A DNA stretch of 26,060 nt from Bacteroidales bacterium UBA4243 (GTDB lineage: Bacteria > Bacteroidota > Bacteroidia > Bacteroidales > F082), in the NCBI GenBank assembly GCA_002396205.1, contig DGXB01000003.1, positions 1 to 26,060 of the forward strand, read 5' to 3'. Numbering within the stretch: position 1 is the stretch's first letter; the number at the start of each line of letters is the position of its first letter. The notes under the pieces were generated by a model that saw only the letters and a list, made by a program, of their open reading frames with translations, was not told the origin of the DNA and ran no database searches. The translations under genes and the position numbers were made by a program. Positions 7,028 through 14,571 of this stretch are shown one piece after another.

Positions 7028-7440
7028 ATGTTTGAAACGCTTAGGAAATATGGCTCCGTTTTCATGCTCTTGTTAGTGAGTGCGTTATGCTTGTGCCTCG
7101 TTGCCGACGAGGTTTTCGACTCGCAGCATTTGGCCAAGCAAATCGTTGGTTCCGCCAACATGTCGCTCCTTGTCGAAGACTTTGATTTCGATGAGGAAGA
7201 CGACGAGGAAGCCATCATCGGTTTGTTCACGGAGGCTGCCGACAGGCTTGCTGTTTCGATGCGCGAAACGAATGGCCAAAAAACGAGGAAAAGCAAGAGT
7301 CCCAAAGCGTTGCAGCGCGGGCAGGTGAGGCGTCATTCGCCAAGAAACGACCTTCCTTGCAGCCAAAACTATACCCTTATGTCGACTACCCAAAGTGGCG
7401 TGGAATTGCTCCATGCCACTTTTTTTGTCCGAAACAATAA
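7028..7440 (+). CDS. Small membrane protein of unknown function, with apparent -1 frameshift
   Basis: I do not recognise this family. The frame starting MFETLRKYGSVFMLLLVSAL has one hydrophobic segment (about 10-27) and then a very acidic stretch (VEDFDFDEEDDEEA, 49-62). At a run of six A (7278-7283) protein-like sequence seems to move to the -1 frame: it continues NEEKQESQSVAARAGEA and SLQPKLYPYVDYPKWRG, and stops at the TAA at 7438-7440, giving 137 residues. Without the shift, the original frame runs on to 7516 as a basic, low-quality tail (KTRKSKSPKALQRG and onward) whose TGA overlaps the symporter ATG as ATGA. Either an A was lost from a run of seven (mutation or assembly error) or ribosomes slip there. 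The last codons overlap a terminator-like hairpin (7392-7426). No clear promoter is seen. The gene call is moderate; the frameshift is an inference. Confidence 0.5.
7392..7426 (+). terminator. Intrinsic terminator-like hairpin before the Na+/Pi symporter
   Basis: The stem AAAGTGGCGTGG pairs with CCATGCCACTTT (12 pairs, one G-T) around the 7-base loop AATTGCT, and a run of seven T overlaps its 3' end. It overlaps the end of the small membrane-protein gene and lies about 86 bases before the symporter ATG, so it could end that transcript or act as an attenuator. Confidence 0.65.
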
Positions 7441-7453
7441 TCATCATAACGGC

Positions 7454-7492
7454 GAACGCGGTCTGGGAAAATGCAGGTCGCGTTCCGTTTTT
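7454..7492 (+). terminator. Second hairpin with T-tract in the symporter leader
   Basis: GAACGCG (7454-7460) and CGCGTTC (7479-7485) form a perfect 7-base stem with an 18-base loop, followed by five T at 7488-7492. It is weaker than the hairpin just upstream. Together the two look like a tandem terminator or a leader structure 20 bases before the symporter ATG. Confidence 0.4.
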
Positions 7493-7512
7493 CAAACTAA
7501 AACTAATCATTT

Positions 7513-9186
7513 ATGAATGCAATCACTGTACTTACTGCGATTCTGACTTTGACCGCTGGCATCGGTGTCTTTTTGATGGCCTGCCACATGATGAGCACGC
7601 ATCTTGAAAACGCGGGCAGCCGCCGGCTGAAACAGCTTTTTGCCCGAGTGGGCGAGAGCAAATGGGTGGGCGTCGGCATCGGCGCCGTCGGCACGGCTGC
7701 CATCCAAAGTTCGGGTGCCGTCACCGTGATGGTCATAGGTTTCGTCAATGTTGGCATCATGTCGCTGACGCAAGCGGCCACGGTCATCTATGGCGCCAAT
7801 ATCGGCACCACCGTCACTGCCCAATTGGTGGCCTTGGGTATGTTGGGCGGCAACGGAATCTCAACCACCGTGTTGTTTTCGGCTTTCGCAGGCATAGGCG
7901 CCTTCATCCTGATGTTCTCAAAACGTGAGTCGTGGAAGCATGTGGGCGGCATCCTGACGGGCTTCGGCACCTTGTTTGTCGGCCTCAGCATGATGTCGAA
8001 CGCCATGGACGATTTCGCGGCACTCGATTCGGTGAAACAGTTCCTCGCCGGCATCAAAAACCCGTTGCTGATCGTCTTTTTGGGGGCGTTGTTCACCGCC
8101 ATCATCCAAAGTTCGTCGGTGCTCACCTCCATCGCAATCACTATGGTCGTGGCGGGCTTGCTTTCGCTCGACCAAGGCATCTACCTGACAATGGGTTCCA
8201 ACATCGGTTCGTGCGTAGTAGCCATCTTGGCAGGCATGACCAGCGGGACGAACGCCAAGCGGACAGCTCTTATCCATTTGTTTTTCAATGTTATGGGTGT
8301 GGTGGTGTTTCTGCTGATAGCCTTGTTGTTACGGATAGCTTCAAAAGGCGTATGGACTTTCGGGAGCATCTTTGAACACGCATTCCCCCATGCGCCGCAA
8401 ATCCAGTTGGCCATGTTCCACACGGTGTTTAACGTGTGCACCACCTTGTTGGCCTTGCCTTTGACGGAGAACTTGGTTCGCCTTGTGTGCCGCCTTGTTT
8501 CGGATAAGGAGAAAACAGCTGTCGATGCTGGTCCGCACTTGTATTTCCTTGACGACACGATGCTTAGCGCTCCCGTTTTGGCCGTGAAGCAACTGAAAGC
8601 CGAAATCGAGAACATGGCGAAGTTGGCCATGGAGAATTTCAAGCGTTCGATTGAAATTGTGACGACGATGGATTTCAGCGCATCGGGGCAATTTGCCGAT
8701 ACCGAAAAGGAACTCAACTACCTGAATGGCGAGTTGCTGAGGTTTATGGTGCAGCTTTCAGAGAAACGGCTGAACCAGACCGACTTGAAATACCTGAATG
8801 CGAGCATCAGAAGCGTGAGCGACTTGGAGCGCATCGGCGACTATGCCGAAAACATTGTTGAATACGCCGAGAGCCTGAGGTCGCAGTCGGCTTCGTTCTC
8901 CGACAAAGCCGTCGAGGAAATCAGGACGATGGAGAGCCGTATCCTCGCGCTTTATGACCAGGTTAGCACGGCTTATCACAATCTCGACACCGATGCCTTG
9001 AAACGTGCCTATGTGATTGAGGAAGAAATTGACGACTTGACCGAGCAGATGGAACGCAATCACATCCAGCGACTTGTGGAAGGGAAATGCACGCCGCAGG
9101 TAGGTGCCGAATACCTGTCGCTGGCGCAAAACGCAGAGCGCATCGCCGACCATTTGATCAACGTGGGAAACACGATCCGCGAATGA
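7513..9186 (+). CDS. Na+/phosphate symporter with C-terminal PhoU-like domain
   Basis: A 557-residue inner-membrane protein of the Na/Pi cotransporter (PF02690) family. Its two inverted-repeat signature motifs are visible: AAIQSSGAVTVM (62-73) followed by GANIGTT (94-100), and AIIQSSSVLTSIA (197-209) followed by GSNIGSC (228-234). The paired QSS motifs form the substrate and Na+ site in this family. From about residue 355 the protein becomes helical and soluble (KAEIENMAKLAMENFKRS, SVSDLERIGDYAENIVEY, LAQNAERIADHLINVGNT), which is the PhoU-like domain thought to regulate uptake. The length fits the two-domain class. The start ATG is preceded by two hairpin/T-tract structures. Inorganic phosphate is the expected substrate from the family. 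Confidence 0.93.
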   Translation: MNAITVLTAILTLTAGIGVFLMACHMMSTHLENAGSRRLKQLFARVGESKWVGVGIGAVGTAAIQSSGAVTVMVIGFVNVGIMSLTQAATVIYGANIGTTVTAQLVALGMLGGNGISTTVLFSAFAGIGAFILMFSKRESWKHVGGILTGFGTLFVGLSMMSNAMDDFAALDSVKQFLAGIKNPLLIVFLGALFTAIIQSSSVLTSIAITMVVAGLLSLDQGIYLTMGSNIGSCVVAILAGMTSGTNAKRTALIHLFFNVMGVVVFLLIALLLRIASKGVWTFGSIFEHAFPHAPQIQLAMFHTVFNVCTTLLALPLTENLVRLVCRLVSDKEKTAVDAGPHLYFLDDTMLSAPVLAVKQLKAEIENMAKLAMENFKRSIEIVTTMDFSASGQFADTEKELNYLNGELLRFMVQLSEKRLNQTDLKYLNASIRSVSDLERIGDYAENIVEYAESLRSQSASFSDKAVEEIRTMESRILALYDQVSTAYHNLDTDALKRAYVIEEEIDDLTEQMERNHIQRLVEGKCTPQVGAEYLSLAQNAERIADHLINVGNTIRE

Positions 9187-9247
9187 TTCCGCGAATTGGG
9201 CTTTGGTGGTTTTTTCAAGGAAATAAGCCCTGATTCACGGAAAAAAG

Positions 9248-9255
9248 TATTTTTG
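9248..9255 (+). promoter_or_regulatory. Promoter -7 element (TATTTTTG) of the flavoprotein gene
   Basis: It is an exact TAnnTTTG match 25 bases upstream of the flavoprotein ATG. No clear -33 TTTG is seen at the expected spacing. Confidence 0.55.
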
Positions 9256-9280
9256 CTTTCGGTTTGAAACAAAATCACCG

Positions 9281-10765
9281 ATGAGTACGCAATCAATGAT
9301 TCCTTTCCATAAAGTTGTCATCATCGGCGCTGGCATTTCGGGGCTTACCGCTGCCGTGTATTTGCAGCGTTCCGGCTTCCAGACACTCGTTTTGGAGAAG
9401 ACAGGCGGTCCGGGTGGTGTTTCCACAAGCTGGAAACAGAAGGGCTTCACTTTTGAGGGTGGTGTCCATTGGCTCATCGGTGCCAAAAAGGAGATTCCGT
9501 TGCATCAAGTTTGGAAAGAAACGGGCGCACTCCAGGAAAACAACCCTGTCTACTTCAAAGACCCCATCTATACCTTGGTCGACGGAGACGGCACGATGCC
9601 GTTGTTTCGCGACCTGCACGGACTGGAAACCAAAGGCTTAAGGGACAGAATCGCCTTATGGTCCCTACGATTCCATTTGGCCTGCTTCAAGCATTTCCAC
9701 CAGCCCATCAGCGACATGCGCGGGCTTAAGATCAGGCATCCCAAACCGTTCTCGATAGGGGAGTACGCCAAAATGCTGCCAGCCGCTCTAATCACCCCGT
9801 TTTTGATGATCCGGTCGGCGCGTGGCTATGCCAAACGGTTCAAGAACAAGCGGATAAGGGCTTTGTTGGCCGCCGTAGTGGAGCCTGACATCAACGCGCT
9901 TTCGCTCATCTATACCCTCGGCACGTTCCAAGTGGGCGATAGCGGCTACCCCAAGGGCGGTTCGCTGCGCATGGCGCAAAACATGGCCGAAACCTTCTTG
10001 AGCCTTGGCGGAGAGATACGCTACCAGACAATGGTGGAGGAGGTTTTACCCGATGAAAATGGATGGGCTGTTCGCGCCAAAGGCGAGGTGCTCAAGGCCG
10101 ATGCCGTGGTCATTTCCGCCGATGCCCGCACCGCCATCGACAAACTCTTCCGCGAGCCGTTGCAGGATGGCTGGGCACAGAAGATGCGCAAAGGACTCAG
10201 GACGACGCAGTGCATGTTTCTCGGCGTTGGGGTCAATGCCGATTTATCCGCTTGGCCTCGTTCGATGCAAATCGTGTTGCCCCGTCCGTTGAAGGCGGCT
10301 GGGCGCACCTACGAGACGGTCGTCGTGAACAACTATGTCAACGAGGAAGGCTATGCCCCAGAGGGTTGCAGCGTCATCACCTGCCTGCTGCATGGCCCCA
10401 CCTATGCCTACTGGAGAGCGGCCAAGGACGACGGCAGCTACCAAGCCAAAAAGAAAGCGGTGATGGACGGTTTCTTGGAAATCATGGGCGATATGATTCC
10501 CGAAATCAAGGATGCCGTGGCGGTGACTGACGTGGCCACGCCTCTGACCTACGAGCGTTACTGCAGCACCTTCGAAGGAAGCTACATGACCGACTGGCCG
10601 CCGCTTAGCCGATTGTACCACGCGCCTGTTCGCTATCGCAAGGGCTTGTATTTCACGGGACAGCGCACGGCCTATTCGGGTGGACTGCCCCCGGCGGCCC
10701 AAAGCGGTCGCACCACTGCCCAAGCCGTCTGCAAGGACTTCGACGCCGAGTTCGTGGGGCATTGA
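9281..10765 (+). CDS. FAD-dependent oxidoreductase, phytoene desaturase / carotenoid isomerase-like
   Basis: A 494-residue flavoprotein of the CrtI/CrtISO/retinol-saturase group. The FAD dinucleotide fold opens at KVVIIGAGISGLTAAVYL (11-28) with the ribose-binding acidic residue at Glu39 (LVLEK), followed by GGPGGVSTSW (42-51), the usual second FAD motif of this group. The middle has YPKGGSLRMAQNMAE, the stretch that shapes the substrate tunnel in carotenoid enzymes. The C-terminal FAD segment is LYFTGQRTAYSGGLPPAAQS. No signal peptide is seen. There is no carotenoid cluster around it, so the substrate could be any polyene or isoprenoid, and members in bacteria without carotenoids have unknown roles. 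The gene stands alone behind its own promoter and is convergent with the helix-hairpin-helix protein gene. The 184 bases downstream (10766-10949) hold nothing I can identify. Confidence 0.87.
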   Translation: MSTQSMIPFHKVVIIGAGISGLTAAVYLQRSGFQTLVLEKTGGPGGVSTSWKQKGFTFEGGVHWLIGAKKEIPLHQVWKETGALQENNPVYFKDPIYTLVDGDGTMPLFRDLHGLETKGLRDRIALWSLRFHLACFKHFHQPISDMRGLKIRHPKPFSIGEYAKMLPAALITPFLMIRSARGYAKRFKNKRIRALLAAVVEPDINALSLIYTLGTFQVGDSGYPKGGSLRMAQNMAETFLSLGGEIRYQTMVEEVLPDENGWAVRAKGEVLKADAVVISADARTAIDKLFREPLQDGWAQKMRKGLRTTQCMFLGVGVNADLSAWPRSMQIVLPRPLKAAGRTYETVVVNNYVNEEGYAPEGCSVITCLLHGPTYAYWRAAKDDGSYQAKKKAVMDGFLEIMGDMIPEIKDAVAVTDVATPLTYERYCSTFEGSYMTDWPPLSRLYHAPVRYRKGLYFTGQRTAYSGGLPPAAQSGRTTAQAVCKDFDAEFVGH

Positions 10766-10949
10766 ATGGGCGAAAGCCGCGTTTGGATGTTGGTGAGGAA
10801 TGAAAAATCCATACAGGTAGTGGCGAAGAACGAAAAAGTCGTCGGGAGATGAGTTTTGGGGTAAAACGACCGAAGCCATGCTGCGTCATTATGAAAAAGT
10901 ATAAAATCGTTTATTCCATATTGACGGCGACTATGTGATTGTGGACAAT

Positions 10950-13112
10950 TTACATTTTCCAAATCATCTCCACCTTCAAATCCGTCTTATGGTTCCCTTC
11001 AATCAGCGTCAGGCCGCTGCCGATCTCGTCGCGGTCGCTGTAGATGGTGCGCCCGATGCGGGCATACAATGTTAACGAATTGAAGAGTTTAACCTTCCCT
11101 AACAGATAGAAACGCATCCCTTTGCCGTAAAGGGCGGGCACGCTAAAGCTGTAAAGCACGTCGTTTTCGTAGGCATAAATGCGGGCGTTGTAGTCCTTGG
11201 CATCGAAGATGGCATAGCGGAAGGTGAGGCTAAAGGGCTTGTCTTCAGGTTTATAGGCGATGTCTTGGCAGAGGAAATAACCGTGTTCGTTAGTGCCGTC
11301 GTCGTTGCGGTAATGGGCGTATTCGGCTTTGTTACTGAAGTGGAAGTCGTGGCCAATCTGGTAGTTGATGTTGAAGCGCACGGCGTTCTTGGTGTAGAAG
11401 ATGGGGTAGTGGCTGAAGACAAAGGCATCGGTCGAGTTCTTCATCTTGGTCTTCGAGCGGAATTGGAGATAGGCTTGTGTGCGGCGGTTGAAACTGTGGC
11501 TGATGCGCAGATAGTAGTCGTGGCCGCGACTCGGCGCGTTGACTTGCGAGGTCAGCCAGGTGAATTGGAAATGGTCGGCGTAGGCGAGGATGTTCCAATA
11601 AGGTGCGGGCGCAGCCTCAACGCCAAGGTATATGCCCCGTTGCCCTTGGTTGCGGCTGCCTTCGCCAAAGGCATTGCCCAAAAGGTTTTGGTAGGTCTTG
11701 CCATAGTCGCGGTAAAGCATCGTGAAATTGAGGTAACCTGCTGGTTTGACGGTAATCCCAAGTAATCCTGCAAATGCAGGTCTTGGAGTCGTTTGAAAGG
11801 CCGTGGTGTCAGGATTATAGCTCATCGAGGCCTCGCCAAATACGGCAAACTTTCCTTTAACATACTTGAAATCAATGCCCTGATTGGTGAGTTTCTGGCC
11901 TTGGAAATAGAATTGGTTGTAATGCGAAGGCTTGAGTTGCAGAGGCGTACTGAGCCAAGTGTGATGCGCTGTATAACCCACTTCGAAATGGGCGATGGCG
12001 AAAGCCAAATGCCCACCTACGACCTGCTGTCGGATGGCATGGCGGTCTTGCAGTTCGCCGATAGTGCGGTGATAACCAGTCTCTTGTAGGCTGCTGACGA
12101 GTTCGGCCTCGTCCAAACTGTCGGCCACGCTGACGTTGGCGTCAATCCAACGGTTGGAGTAGAACACAGTGCCGCTGAAAGGGCCTCCGCCCAAAGTGAC
12201 TGCCGCACCGCGCATAAACGAATACTCGCTGGCCGAGCCTTTGGGTGTTATGCCACGACCTTGTTTCATCACGCTGCTGCCTGCACCCGCCTTGCCGAAA
12301 CTCATCCCCGACCAAAGTGTAAGCCCTTGACCGAATGAGAGTTGATAGTCGCCCAAAACGGCGGCTTTCACGATGCCTATGTCCTTGGCATAGAGGTGGA
12401 AACCAACGAAATCGAAGCCTTTGCGGTAATTCTTGCCCAGCAGTTTCTGGATGGTGTCGCTCACCTTGTCGGTGAAAAACATCTCGCCCGCGTCTTTTTC
12501 CAAGACGAAACCCGCCCTGAACTTGTTCCTATAATTATAGGTGTATTTGAGTTGGTATTTCTGCGGACTGCCGAGATAACGCGAGTTGGGTTTGGCCAAA
12601 AGTGAAGAGTCGTCAATCGGGGCGTAACCTTGCTGTTTCTCAAGGATTTGTTCGTAGCGACCGACGATTTGGTGTTTGCCGTAGCGCCCCATGTTTTTTA
12701 GGTTCAGCTTGTCCTTGCTCTTGTCTTTCTCGATGCAAATCACAGGTTTGATGATTGCCAAGGTCTGTTCGTCGAAGCCTTCCACCATTTCCAACTCGTC
12801 GACGAACATGAAATCGCCGTAGTAGCGGCGGTATTTTTGCAGCTCTTCGTATTGGAACACGCTGAGGAGGCGCAGTTCCACCAGTTGCATCACCTCGTCG
12901 CTGTTGATATTGACGGGATTTTCGCTGAAAAAAATGTAGTTGTCCAAAAGTTCCTCGAAGTCAGCGTCGTCGTCGCTGTCCTCGGCCAGCCGTTCCACTT
13001 GCTCGATGAGCAGTTGGTTCAGGGCTTCGGTGCTGAGTGTGTCGACAGCGATTTGCGCCTTCGCAAACGAGACCGCAAGCAGTGATAATATGATGAGAAC
13101 CAACCGTTTCAT
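10950..13112 (-). CDS. Exported helix-hairpin-helix protein with predicted outer-membrane beta-barrel
   Basis: A 720-residue secreted protein: signal peptide 1-19 (MKRLVLIILSLLAVSFAKA), an acidic linker (LAEDSDDDADFEELL), then two ComEA-type helix-hairpin-helix units (about 66-127; NPVNINSDEVMQLVELRLLS and GDFMFVDELEMVEGFD). From about residue 135 to the end the sequence is rich in alternating aromatic strands (QYQLKYTYNYRNKFRAG-like, YYLRISHSFNRRTQAYLQF, LTFRYAIF), as in an outer-membrane barrel. HhH units commonly bind nucleic acid, but here the proposed site would be the periplasm. Bacteroidota carry this architecture widely, and I know of no assigned function. It starts 1 base after the stop of the PorV-like gene, so the two are one operon and may act together. 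Confidence 0.8.
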   Translation of the reverse strand: MKRLVLIILSLLAVSFAKAQIAVDTLSTEALNQLLIEQVERLAEDSDDDADFEELLDNYIFFSENPVNINSDEVMQLVELRLLSVFQYEELQKYRRYYGDFMFVDELEMVEGFDEQTLAIIKPVICIEKDKSKDKLNLKNMGRYGKHQIVGRYEQILEKQQGYAPIDDSSLLAKPNSRYLGSPQKYQLKYTYNYRNKFRAGFVLEKDAGEMFFTDKVSDTIQKLLGKNYRKGFDFVGFHLYAKDIGIVKAAVLGDYQLSFGQGLTLWSGMSFGKAGAGSSVMKQGRGITPKGSASEYSFMRGAAVTLGGGPFSGTVFYSNRWIDANVSVADSLDEAELVSSLQETGYHRTIGELQDRHAIRQQVVGGHLAFAIAHFEVGYTAHHTWLSTPLQLKPSHYNQFYFQGQKLTNQGIDFKYVKGKFAVFGEASMSYNPDTTAFQTTPRPAFAGLLGITVKPAGYLNFTMLYRDYGKTYQNLLGNAFGEGSRNQGQRGIYLGVEAAPAPYWNILAYADHFQFTWLTSQVNAPSRGHDYYLRISHSFNRRTQAYLQFRSKTKMKNSTDAFVFSHYPIFYTKNAVRFNINYQIGHDFHFSNKAEYAHYRNDDGTNEHGYFLCQDIAYKPEDKPFSLTFRYAIFDAKDYNARIYAYENDVLYSFSVPALYGKGMRFYLLGKVKLFNSLTLYARIGRTIYSDRDEIGSGLTLIEGNHKTDLKVEMIWKM

Positions 13113-13113
13113 A

Positions 13114-13938
13114 TCACTTTCCGATGCTGAAGATCATACCGACTTGAAGCGAGGCACCCAATTGGTTGTGCAGTTGTCCGGCCACGTTGATTTGTACAAA
13201 ACGGATGGCATAGCCGAGGCCGAAACTCAAGATGCCCGGGTTGGTTTGCACGCCGGCGCGGATGTAAAGGTTTCTCACGGCTTCATATTCCAGTCCGCCA
13301 CGAAGACTGACACCCTCGCGGTCCGTGTTCTTTTCGATTTCGCACTGCCCGACGAAGTCCTTCGTAAACTTGTAGGCCAAGCCAAAACGAAATACGATGG
13401 GGATTTTCTCATGGTTTAGCGTCTGCTCGAAACTGAAGTTGACGGGGTTGAAGATATAGGTGCCAAGGGTCAGTCGGTCAGTGACTTGCGATTGGATGCC
13501 TAATTCAAAAGTGACTGCACGGAATGAACCATATTCGTTGCCGATTTTCAGCAGAAGGTAGTCGAGTTGGAGGCCGATTTGAAGGTAGCGTCCGAAGTCT
13601 TTGGCGTAGGCCAGGCCAAACTTGTTCTCGTTGTATTTCGAAGAGCCGAATTGGTTGAAACTCACTCCCAACGTACCGAATTTGGTGGGTAGGGCGAAGG
13701 CTCCGCATTTATAGGCCGTCTCGGGTAGCATCCAACGGTTTTCGTAATAGAGACCGAGGCTGATTTTCTCCAAGTTAGCCGTTCCTGCGGGGTTGTTTTG
13801 CAGCGCCCAGAGGCCTTGCGAGGCCACGGAAGAACCGCCCATCGCCGCTGCACGTCCACCCATGGGATGGATGAAATCATAGGCGAAAAGCGTTGAGGTT
13901 GAAAGGATTATGGTTATAAGGAGTAGAATTTTTTTCAT
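13114..13938 (-). CDS. PorV/PorQ-like outer membrane beta-barrel protein
   Basis: A 274-residue protein with a signal peptide (MKKILLLITIILSTSTLFA). The mature start carries GGRAAAMGGSSVAS (27-40) and NNPAGTANL (48-56). This is the FadL/PorV-type opening, in which a Gly-Ala-rich plug segment and an NPA motif precede a 14-strand barrel. The rest is short amphipathic strands (LGLYYENRW, GTLGVSFNQFGSS, LQIGLQLDYLLLKIG, YIRAGVQT), ending in FSIGK. PorV in the type IX secretion system shuttles cargo, but this shorter protein is a paralogous type and need not be part of it. A near-ideal promoter lies upstream (see 13958-13988). It is translated just ahead of the helix-hairpin-helix barrel protein with 1 base between them. 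Confidence 0.78.
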   Translation of the reverse strand: MKKILLLITIILSTSTLFAYDFIHPMGGRAAAMGGSSVASQGLWALQNNPAGTANLEKISLGLYYENRWMLPETAYKCGAFALPTKFGTLGVSFNQFGSSKYNENKFGLAYAKDFGRYLQIGLQLDYLLLKIGNEYGSFRAVTFELGIQSQVTDRLTLGTYIFNPVNFSFEQTLNHEKIPIVFRFGLAYKFTKDFVGQCEIEKNTDREGVSLRGGLEYEAVRNLYIRAGVQTNPGILSFGLGYAIRFVQINVAGQLHNQLGASLQVGMIFSIGK

Positions 13939-13957
13939 ACAGATGGTTTTTATGGTG

Positions 13958-13988
13958 CAAATGTAAGGTTGTTTTTCGTAAAATCAAA
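13958..13988 (-). promoter_or_regulatory. Promoter of the PorV-like / HhH operon (-7 and -33 boxes)
   Basis: On the minus strand a TTTG -33 box (13985-13988) and a TACATTTG -7 box (13958-13965) are separated by exactly 19 bases, the best match to the Bacteroidota consensus in this window. The -7 box ends 19 bases before the ATG. Confidence 0.7.
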
Positions 13989-14025
13989 ATATTTGGCTGA
14001 AAAACTGCATTTTGCACGGTTTTTG

Positions 14026-14033
14026 TAACTTTG
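14026..14033 (+). promoter_or_regulatory. Promoter -7 element (TAACTTTG) of the DUF456 gene
   Basis: It is an exact TAnnTTTG match 28 bases upstream of the DUF456 ATG, and it diverges from the PorV-like promoter. Confidence 0.6.
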
Positions 14034-14061
14034 CGTCCCCAAAAGTAAAAAAACGAAGGAT

Positions 14062-14565
14062 ATGATGTATTTGCTTATCGTGACGGCCGTCATCTTGGCT
14101 GTGATTGGTTTGGTTGGCGCTGTGGTGCCTGGCATCGCGGGCACGCCTTTCAGTTTCTTGGCATTGTTGGCATTGGCATTTGTCGACGGCATCGACTATT
14201 CCACACGTTTCTTGGTGATTATGGGCATTATCGGGGCGGTGGTGTTTGCCCTTGATTATGTGGTTCCAGTGTGGGGCACCAAGAAGTTTGGCGGCACCAA
14301 GTCGGGGGTGCGCGGCAGCACGATTGGGCTGTTTGTGGGGCTGTTCATCACGCTGTTTTTCCCCGTCGGGTTCATTGTGCTTCTGTTGGGACCGTTCATT
14401 GGAGCCTACATTGGCGAAAAAATAGCCGGCACCGACGACCATCTGGCATGGAGATCGGCGCTCGGCTCGTTTGTCGGGTTCCTATTCGGGACAGGCATTA
14501 AAGTGATTTATGCCTGTGTGTGTATCTTCTTTGTTGTTAGGGATTTGATACATCTTTGGGCTTGA
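14062..14565 (+). CDS. DUF456 domain membrane protein
   Basis: A 167-residue integral membrane protein matching DUF456. It opens LLIVTAVILAVIGLVGAVVP and GIAGTPFSFLALLALAF, the family pattern of a Pro-Gly-rich first loop (VVPGIAGTP). It continues with VVPVWGTKKFGGTKSG, the conserved charged loop, and then GLFITLFFPVGFIVLLLGPF and GAYIGEKIAG. About five membrane segments are visible. The function is unknown; related proteins are annotated only as membrane proteins. Two ATG codons are adjacent at 14062 and 14065. The gene ends 6 bases before the stop of the convergent DUF4301 gene, with no room for a separate terminator. Confidence 0.9.
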   Translation: MMYLLIVTAVILAVIGLVGAVVPGIAGTPFSFLALLALAFVDGIDYSTRFLVIMGIIGAVVFALDYVVPVWGTKKFGGTKSGVRGSTIGLFVGLFITLFFPVGFIVLLLGPFIGAYIGEKIAGTDDHLAWRSALGSFVGFLFGTGIKVIYACVCIFFVVRDLIHLWA

Positions 14566-14571
14566 CCAATC

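Noticed and set aside
7440..7516. Continuation of the small membrane-protein frame to the TGA overlapping the symporter ATG
   Set aside because: The tail is basic and low in coding quality and would be encoded across two terminator-like hairpins; the ATGA overlap is more likely chance. It was not fully excluded and is covered in the frameshift finding.
9176..9196. Duplicated CCGCGAAT around the symporter stop codon
   Set aside because: Only two short copies, with no hairpin and no T-tract strong enough to call a terminator; probably chance or a small local duplication.
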